Shown: piece by piece, positions 44,841 to 50,686 of the stretch
Position numbering within the stretch: position 1 is the stretch's first letter
Layout: each line of letters opens with the position of its first letter
Assembly: GCA_020445565.1 (NCBI GenBank)
Contig: JAGRGI010000087.1
Coordinates: 1-50,686 of the forward strand
Source of the DNA: Chromatiales bacterium
Lineage (GTDB): Bacteria; Pseudomonadota; Gammaproteobacteria; JAGRCI01
Reading direction: 5' to 3'
Length of the DNA: 50,686 bases
Position numbers and translations under genes: made by a program
The notes under the pieces: generated by a model
Databases searched by the model: none
The model's input: only the letters and a program-made list of their open reading frames with translations
What the model was told of the DNA's origin: nothing

Positions 44841-47800
44841 ATGCGAATCAAGGCAGCCCTTCTGCTTGTATCCCTTACCCTGGCCGGCTGTACCCCGGAA
44901 CGGCACGGCCCGGACGAGGCGGCCATCGCCACCAACAATCGCGGTGTCGCCTTGATGGGGCGGTTCGAGTACGGTGAGGCCGCCAAGCAATTCGAGACGC
45001 TGCTGCAACGCTATCCCGACTGGCAGGACGTGCGCGTCAACCTGGCCATTGCCGTACTCAATCGCCAGGGGGAGGGCGACGAGGCCACCGCCCTGGCCAT
45101 GGTGGACAGCGTTCTCAAAACCGACCCCGCCAATCTGCGCGCCCACTACGTGGCCGGCCTGCTAAGGCTCTACCTGTCCTCGCCCGCCGACGCACTGGCG
45201 CATTTTCAACGCGTTGCCGAGGCCGACCCCGAGGACGCCTATGCCGCCTACTACCTGGGTCAATGCCTGGCGCAGTTGGACCGACACGCCGAGGCCCTTC
45301 CCTGGTACCAAAATGCCATCGACCACGACCCCTACCTGCGCAGCGCCTACTACGGCGCCTTCCAGGCGCAACAACGCCTGGGCGATCGCAAAGCGGCACG
45401 GGAGCTGGTCACCGTCTATCAAAAACTGACGAACAATCCCCGTGCCCGCCTGGCGGAGTTCAAATACACCCGCATGGGCAAACGCGGCGAGGCACGGGCA
45501 CTGGGCAGTGAAGCTGCGGAGAATGCCCCGCAAACCGACGGCCCGCTGTTCGCTCCCCGCAAATACCTGCCCGCCAGACCGCCGGCAAGTCACGATGCCA
45601 TCCGCCCTGCCAGCCTGACCGCCGTCACCCTCATGCAGGGACGACCGCCCGCACTGTTTATCGCCGACGGGGGATCCAGCGCTACCCTGCTGGAGGCAGA
45701 CGCGGATGGCGCCTATGTCTCGACCGCGCGTTTCGAACCGGCCGCTGGGGATCGGATCAATACCGCCGCCTGGGGAGATTACGACAACGACGGGCTAATC
45801 GATCTGTACCTGGCCCGTAGCGGAGCCAACCAGCTCTGGCGGCAGACCAGCCCCGGCAATTGGCAGGATGTCACCAACGGCACAGGCACCGCCGATGGTG
45901 ATGCGGACAGCGTCAATGCGGTTTGGCTGGACGCGGATCATGACGGCGACCTGGACCTGTTCGTGGTAAACCGCGACGGCCCCAACCAACTCTTGAACAA
46001 CAACCTGGACGGCACCTTCCGGCCTATCGCCGAAACACAGGGGATCAGCGGCGGCGACAGGGCCTCGCGCACCGTACTCGCGGCCGACCTGGACGGGGAC
46101 CGCGATACCGACCTGATCGTGCTCAATGAACACCCCCCCCATGAGGTCTACCGCAACGATCGACTCTGGCGCTATCAGCCGGCGGCGGGCTTCGACAGTT
46201 TTCGATCGACACCCGCACTGGGGGCAACCGTGGCGGATTGGGACGCCGATGGTCGCCCGGAGATCTACAGCCTGCACCCGGACGGCGCCCTGCTCCAATG
46301 GACTCCCGGCGAAGACGGCACGATGAAGGCCCGCTCCCTGGGAGAAGCGGATGCCAGCGACATCGCCTGGGCAGCCCTCTCCGCCCAGGACTTCGACGGC
46401 GACGGCATATTGGAACTGTTGCTCAGCAGCCCGCGCGGCTGGACGATCTTCACCCTGTCGCAAGGCGGGGCGGCGCCACGCTTCCAGATCCCCCGCGAGG
46501 CCATGCGTGGGGCGGCACCGGTGCTGATCGACGCCAGCCACGGCCCGGCGATCGTCGGTTACGGAGGCGACGGCAGACTCAGCCTATGGCCCGCCGGCAG
46601 CGGACGCCATGCCTTCGTCGCCCTGGAAACCAGCGGCAGGACCAACAAGGCCGACGCCATGCGGTCCAACGCCTCCGGCATCGGTACCCGGTTGGCGCTG
46701 CGCACCGGCAGCCGCTGGACGCTGGCCGATACCCTGCCTGCCGGCGGGCTGCCCGGACAGAGCGCCCAAGCCCTGGCCCTGGGCCTGGGAGACGCGGTTC
46801 AGGCGGATTTCGTGGCCATCGACTGGTCAGACGGCGTGTTTCAGACCGAGCTGGACCTGAAGGCCGGCCTGCACCGCATCAGCGAGACGCAGCGCCAACT
46901 GTCGAGTTGCCCGGTGCTGTTCGCCTGGAACGGCACGGAATATCGCTTCGTCTCCGATCTGCTGGGGGTGGGCGGCATAGGCTACAACCTCGGCGCGGGT
47001 GAGTATGCCGAGCCGCGACCCTGGGAATATTTTCTGTTTCCCGAAGGCAGTCTGGCGCCCCGCGACGGCAAGCTGTCCATCAAGATCGGCGAACCCATGG
47101 AAGAGACCGCCTACCTGGACCAGGCCCGGTTGCACGTGGTCGATCTGCCGCCGGGCTGGGACGTGGTGGCGGACGAACGCATGGGCATCCTGGGACCGCA
47201 ACCTAGCGGGGAACTGTTGTACTTTCGCGAGGAATGGCTGCCGACAACGGCAGTCAACGAGCGTGGCGAGGATATGTTGGATCGCCTTCTCGCGGCCGAC
47301 GGCGATGCCGCGCCTCCCGGCCCCCTGGACCCGCGCTTCATCGGCCGTCTCCAGGGAGAGCATGTCCTCACCCTGGGCTTCGAACAGGCGCTGCCCGCAA
47401 CCGCTGGGCAACTGGTACTGGTGGCCGACGGCTGGGTCGAATATCCCTATTCCCAGACTTCTTTTTCCGCATGGCAGGCAGGCGCCGAGTTCGCCGCACC
47501 GACCTTGGAAGCCAGGGGCAAGAACGGCCGCTGGCAGGTACTCCGGGAGCAATTCGGCTACCCCGCCGGCATGCCGCGACGCATGGCCTTGCCGCTGCCG
47601 GAGCTGCCCCTCGGCACACGCGAACTGCGCCTGCGCACCAATCAGGAGATCTACTGGGATCGCCTCTCGGTGGTGCGCGCCGAGACGAACGCAGCCATTA
47701 AACCAACCACCCTGCTGCCGAGGAGAGCCAAAGTCGCCAAAACCGGTTTCCCACGCTGGCAGATCAATGCACAAAAACGCCCTTTCTACGACTACGCCCG

Positions 47801-48125
47801 GCGCTCACCTTTCTGGGACACCCGATACCAGGACGGCTTCTACACCCGCTTTGGCGAGGCAACGGAACTGGTGACCGGGCAGGACGACGCCCTGGCCATC
47901 ATCGGGCCTGGAGACGAGGTACAGTTGACCTATTCCGCCCCGGCCACGCCACCCCAAGACTGGCGACGCCGTTACATTCTGGAGGCCCGTGGTTGGGCAA
48001 AGGACATGGACCTGTTCACCCGTGACGGCGAGACCGTCACCCCGCTGCCCAACAGCGGCAAACCCGCCGCCATGGCCGAACGGCTCAACTCGGTCTACAA
48101 CACCCGTTACCAGTCGGGCCGTTGA
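44841..48125 (+). CDS. Large lipoprotein: TPR array, FG-GAP propeller and C-terminal conserved domain
   Basis: 1094 residues. The signal ends in the lipobox LAGC (Cys17), so it is lipid-anchored. Residues 25-220 are TPRs (NNRGVALMGRFEYGEAAKQF; DAYAAYYLGQCLAQLDRHAE). Residues about 250-580 carry FG-GAP/VCBS blades (YDNDGLIDLYLA, ADHDGDLDLFVV, LDGDRDTDLIVL, WDADGRPEIYS, FDGDGILELLLS). An ASPIC-like segment (RTGSRWTLADTL; IDWSDGVFQTELDL) follows. The last 400 residues begin SCPVLFAWNGTEYRFV and SDLLGVGGIGYNLGAGEY, and look like a further β-rich domain whose function I do not know. It appears to combine the features of its two upstream neighbours. Confidence 0.88.
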   Translation: MRIKAALLLVSLTLAGCTPERHGPDEAAIATNNRGVALMGRFEYGEAAKQFETLLQRYPDWQDVRVNLAIAVLNRQGEGDEATALAMVDSVLKTDPANLRAHYVAGLLRLYLSSPADALAHFQRVAEADPEDAYAAYYLGQCLAQLDRHAEALPWYQNAIDHDPYLRSAYYGAFQAQQRLGDRKAARELVTVYQKLTNNPRARLAEFKYTRMGKRGEARALGSEAAENAPQTDGPLFAPRKYLPARPPASHDAIRPASLTAVTLMQGRPPALFIADGGSSATLLEADADGAYVSTARFEPAAGDRINTAAWGDYDNDGLIDLYLARSGANQLWRQTSPGNWQDVTNGTGTADGDADSVNAVWLDADHDGDLDLFVVNRDGPNQLLNNNLDGTFRPIAETQGISGGDRASRTVLAADLDGDRDTDLIVLNEHPPHEVYRNDRLWRYQPAAGFDSFRSTPALGATVADWDADGRPEIYSLHPDGALLQWTPGEDGTMKARSLGEADASDIAWAALSAQDFDGDGILELLLSSPRGWTIFTLSQGGAAPRFQIPREAMRGAAPVLIDASHGPAIVGYGGDGRLSLWPAGSGRHAFVALETSGRTNKADAMRSNASGIGTRLALRTGSRWTLADTLPAGGLPGQSAQALALGLGDAVQADFVAIDWSDGVFQTELDLKAGLHRISETQRQLSSCPVLFAWNGTEYRFVSDLLGVGGIGYNLGAGEYAEPRPWEYFLFPEGSLAPRDGKLSIKIGEPMEETAYLDQARLHVVDLPPGWDVVADERMGILGPQPSGELLYFREEWLPTTAVNERGEDMLDRLLAADGDAAPPGPLDPRFIGRLQGEHVLTLGFEQALPATAGQLVLVADGWVEYPYSQTSFSAWQAGAEFAAPTLEARGKNGRWQVLREQFGYPAGMPRRMALPLPELPLGTRELRLRTNQEIYWDRLSVVRAETNAAIKPTTLLPRRAKVAKTGFPRWQINAQKRPFYDYARRSPFWDTRYQDGFYTRFGEATELVTGQDDALAIIGPGDEVQLTYSAPATPPQDWRRRYILEARGWAKDMDLFTRDGETVTPLPNSGKPAAMAERLNSVYNTRYQSGR

Positions 48126-48236
48126 GGGGCAGTTCCAAAACCCGACCCTTCACTATTCATTCTTTCGGTCGCTAACGCCTCTACCGGCCCATCGAATCCC
48201 GCAGCCAAGACTTGGGCCGGCAGGAGAAGCGACAAG

Positions 48237-49118
48237 ATGAAAACACCAAGGGCTCGCGCCATTGTGCTGCTGGCGATGGCTTATTTCCTGCCTGGGTCCG
48301 CAGCGGCCACGGAAGTTGTCGCCATGCGTGTGGATCAAGCCCCGGCGATCGACGGCAACGGTCAGGACGCCGCCTGGGCCAAGGCCGGCTCCGTCACCGT
48401 CAACGACGCTGTCGCCAACATTCCGCTCACCCTGAAAACCGTCTATACCGGCGACAACATCTACTGGCTGGTGAGTTTTCCAGACGACGCGCCCAATCGG
48501 GAGCACAAGACCCAGCACTGGAATCAGGACGCGGGTTACTACGTGACCGGCCCGGAGCGGGAAGACACCTTCATCTTCAAGTGGGCGCTTTTCGGCACCG
48601 CGGAGAATCTCACGGTTTCCGCCGAGCGCTCCTATCAGGCTGACATCTGGTTCTGGAAGGCCGTGCGCACCGACCCGGTGGGCTACGCAGACGACAAATT
48701 GCAGGTCTACAGCAGCAATCGGCTGCCGAAGAGCAAGCGGGTGTTATCCACCCGCGGCCGCCCCTTCTACCTGACCCGCTCTGGCGACCAGGGCACTGCC
48801 GCCTACCAGGTAGCCCTGTATCCCGCCTACGAGGGCGATCACTTGCCTAAATACACGGTCTCCGAGCCCTCCGGCAGCCGCGCGGACGTGCGCGCCAAGG
48901 GCCAGTGGCACAATGGCCGCTGGACCATCGAGTTTGCCCGAAAACTCACCACCGGCCACGTCGACGACGTGCAATTCGAAACCGATAAGACCTATACCTT
49001 CGGTGTCTCACGATTCGAGATCGCCGCCCGCCCGATCAATCCCAACATCGAAGAACCCCGCTTCGGTGCCGGCGAGATCGGCGAGTTGTTGAGCCTGCGA
49101 TTCCAAAGTGGCGATTGA
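48237..49118 (+). CDS. Exported ethylbenzene-dehydrogenase-related heme-binding protein
   Basis: 293 residues with a signal peptide (VLLAMAYFLPGSAAA) and AGGAG nine bases before ATG 48237. The fold is the EB_dh/cytochrome c-552-like domain of dehydrogenase γ-subunits, which hold heme b through Met and Lys. Landmarks are APAIDGNGQDAAWAKAGSVT, IYWLVSFPDDAPN, EDTFIFKWALFG, DIWFWKAVRTDPVGYADDK and WTIEFARKLTTGHVDDV. No c-type CxxCH motif is present. The molybdenum catalytic and iron-sulfur subunits that normally accompany a γ-subunit are absent here. It is followed nine bases later by the kinase gene. Confidence 0.87.
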   Translation: MKTPRARAIVLLAMAYFLPGSAAATEVVAMRVDQAPAIDGNGQDAAWAKAGSVTVNDAVANIPLTLKTVYTGDNIYWLVSFPDDAPNREHKTQHWNQDAGYYVTGPEREDTFIFKWALFGTAENLTVSAERSYQADIWFWKAVRTDPVGYADDKLQVYSSNRLPKSKRVLSTRGRPFYLTRSGDQGTAAYQVALYPAYEGDHLPKYTVSEPSGSRADVRAKGQWHNGRWTIEFARKLTTGHVDDVQFETDKTYTFGVSRFEIAARPINPNIEEPRFGAGEIGELLSLRFQSGD

Positions 49119-49127
49119 GGTAAGGCG

Positions 49128-50686
49128 GTGTCTTTCACGCTGCTTCGAAATCTCGGCCTGGGGGCCTTGCTGGGCTTGTTGTTCGGCGTTGCCTATCTGT
49201 CTCATATGCAGGTGGAACACAGCGTCTCTCTGGTACACACCCTGGTGCGGAAAGACATGCCGGACAGAACCGCGCTGTTGAACGGTCGGCTCTACCTGTC
49301 CAATGCGCGCAACCATTTCGATCTCTTCGTCCGCAAGGACCCGATCCAGGCACAGGACATTCAAGCCCAGACCGACGCGCTCGAGGCCACCATTCTGGAC
49401 CTGGCGAACACCCAGGGACCTTCCGATACTCGCCTGCTTGCACTCTACAACGAGGTGCAGTCAATCAAAACAGGATTTCGAATCTACCTTCAGGAAGAGA
49501 ACATCGACCCTTCGGGCGACGGCGCCACAGAGTTGACAGAGAGACTGCGTAGCCAGGTCTTTTCATTGCGTAAGCGGGTCAACCACTCCACTCAAGACCT
49601 GGGGGCTACAAACAGCGATTCGGCAGAGGTATGGGAGGCAGGAGAGCGTATTCGGGATCTGGTCGTGGAATTGAGCGAGGCAATGACACGCTATCTGGGC
49701 CGCGAACGCCTCAGCCTGGAACCGGTCATCAATCTGCTGGATATGGCCATGGAGCGCTTCCAACTGCCAAGCCGCGAAGATCTCCCGCCCAACTTGGTTG
49801 GCCTCTGGTCCCAGCTGATCAAAAAAACCACTCAATGTCGCGCGCTGGTGCGGAACTTCGAACAGGAGATGCGTCACGATCCCAGTCAAGAGTCCTTTCT
49901 CGAAAATCAGGACTTGATCCGCCGCCAATGGGAAGACACGGAGGTGACCCTCCAACAGGTGGTGGACGGCTTCCTGGCCCATGTGGTGGCAGTCCACGAC
50001 TCCCTGTTGCAATCGGTGGAGACGACCCGCGCCAAAACCCATGCGATCGTCCTGGTCGGCGCACTGCTGGCGTTGGTCATCGCCATCGCCCTGGGCAGGA
50101 CCCTGAGCTTGCGCCTGCGAACGCTGGCAGGGGCCACCGAGCGACTGGCGCAGGGCGAGCTTGAATATCGATTGAATGTGAACACGGCAGACGATTTCGG
50201 CCGTCTCGCGGCATCATTCAACGTCATGGCCGAACGCATCCAGGAAGACAACACCCACCTGCGCGAGGCCGCCAGGGCAGCACGGGAGGCCGACGCCGCC
50301 AAATCGCGATTCCTTGCGACAATGAGTCATGAGATTCGCACCCCGATGAACGGCGTGCTCGGCATGGTGGAATTGCTGCGTACCAGCGGCTTGTCTGACA
50401 AACAACAACGCTACGCCGTCAGTATCCGCGAATCCGGTCGCGTGTTGCTTGCGCTCATCAATGATTTGCTGGACTTTTCCCGAATCGAGGCAGGGCGGCT
50501 GGAGCTGGAGACCACAGATTTCGATCTACTCAAAGTGCTTACCGAGGTGCGCACGCTACTGAGCGAACTGGCCTCGGAAAAGGGCTTGGTGTTGCAGGTC
50601 GACACGCCACCGCTTACACGGCTGGCAGTCCGTGGCGACCCAGGCCGATTACGGCAGGTACTGCTCAACCTGGTGGGCAATGCCAT
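49128..50686 (+). CDS. Membrane sensor histidine kinase, C-terminus cut by window edge
   Basis: 519 codons visible from GTG 49128. A membrane helix (about 5-26) is followed by a helical periplasmic sensor of about 275 residues, then a second helix (about 304-324), a HAMP domain (LRLRTLAGATERLAQGELEY), a HisKA region with H-box [12 protein letters not shown] (His about 401), and the start of the ATPase domain (GDPGRLRQVLLNLVGNA, the N-box). The rest is outside the window. The H-box is of the hybrid-kinase type. There is no PAS domain, unlike the kinase at the left edge. The nine-base gap to the heme-protein gene suggests that the two are co-expressed. Confidence 0.93.
   Translation, partial: MSFTLLRNLGLGALLGLLFGVAYLSHMQVEHSVSLVHTLVRKDMPDRTALLNGRLYLSNARNHFDLFVRKDPIQAQDIQAQTDALEATILDLANTQGPSDTRLLALYNEVQSIKTGFRIYLQEENIDPSGDGATELTERLRSQVFSLRKRVNHSTQDLGATNSDSAEVWEAGERIRDLVVELSEAMTRYLGRERLSLEPVINLLDMAMERFQLPSREDLPPNLVGLWSQLIKKTTQCRALVRNFEQEMRHDPSQESFLENQDLIRRQWEDTEVTLQQVVDGFLAHVVAVHDSLLQSVETTRAKTHAIVLVGALLALVIAIALGRTLSLRLRTLAGATERLAQGELEYRLNVNTADDFGRLAASFNVMAERIQEDNTHLREAARAAREADAAKSRFLATMSHEIRTPMNGVLGMVELLRTSGLSDKQQRYAVSIRESGRVLLALINDLLDFSRIEAGRLELETTDFDLLKVLTEVRTLLSELASEKGLVLQVDTPPLTRLAVRGDPGRLRQVLLNLVGNA

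Noticed and set aside
35822-48125. Integrin-like or adhesin annotation for the FG-GAP proteins
   Set aside because: FG-GAP blades are shared with integrins, but the ASPIC/UnbV ends mark the bacterial CRTAC1 family, for which adhesion is not established.
48237-49118. c-type cytochrome
   Set aside because: The EB_dh family is often named cytochrome c-552-like, but no CxxCH heme-attachment motif is present.

Overview
The window is GC-rich, densely coded chromosomal DNA from a gammaproteobacterium. An Rsd/AlgQ-type anti-sigma-70 factor, an OpgG/OpgH pair and the conserved hypothetical families point that way. The general look suggests a Chromatiales/Ectothiorhodospiraceae-like, possibly sulfur-oxidising lineage, but that assignment is inference. 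I see no insertion sequence, prophage, CRISPR array or rRNA. Many genes start with GTG or TTG behind a good Shine-Dalgarno. No gene-free stretch exceeds 300 bases; the largest gaps (about 6920-7147, 8079-8371, 28204-28449, 29197-29417) are noted below.

Layout. 1-2248 (-) is a multi-PAS sensor kinase cut by the left edge. 2422-4406 (+) holds an HNH nuclease, aroE and a coupled small gene. 4473-9860 (-) holds an orphan TpsB transporter, adk with a zinc-type LID, a run of small envelope genes (a Cys/His/Asp lipoprotein and a zinc-ribbon membrane protein), a DUF4412 protein and an orphan ParA ATPase. 10032-12624 is mostly (+): a DUF4743 Nudix hydrolase, a tiny glutaredoxin-like protein on (-), a periplasmic FKBP, a DUF1244 protein and a class II aldolase-like protein.

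12649-19075 is an envelope locus. It encodes an acidic repeat protein anchored in the membrane, a surface VWA protein with a C-terminal Gly-rich membrane anchor, a divergent rhomboid protease with a TPR-like tail, and a convergent multi-pass protein with the same kind of tail. 19151-26398 carries rsd, an acyl-CoA synthetase, thiS-thiG-trmB, a fatty-acid desaturase, a thioredoxin-HEAT protein, moaB and a DUF1499 protein. 26536-35610 carries ettA, a Met-rich secreted protein, an orphan mlaC, slt, an M1-like peptidase and a ChaN-PDZ lipoprotein.

35665-50686 is all on (+). After a tRNA-Gly(CCC) come a CRTAC1/ASPIC-UnbV protein, opgG, opgH, a second CRTAC1 protein, a TPR protein, a 1094-residue TPR plus FG-GAP lipoprotein, an ethylbenzene-dehydrogenase-like heme protein and a sensor kinase cut by the right edge. 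Four-base overlaps and short gaps suggest one or two transcripts. Apart from the inner-membrane OpgH and kinase, every product appears to be exported. This cluster is the best candidate for an undescribed multi-protein envelope system; glucan backbone synthesis (OpgGH) placed inside a set of Ca-binding beta-propeller and TPR proteins is unusual.
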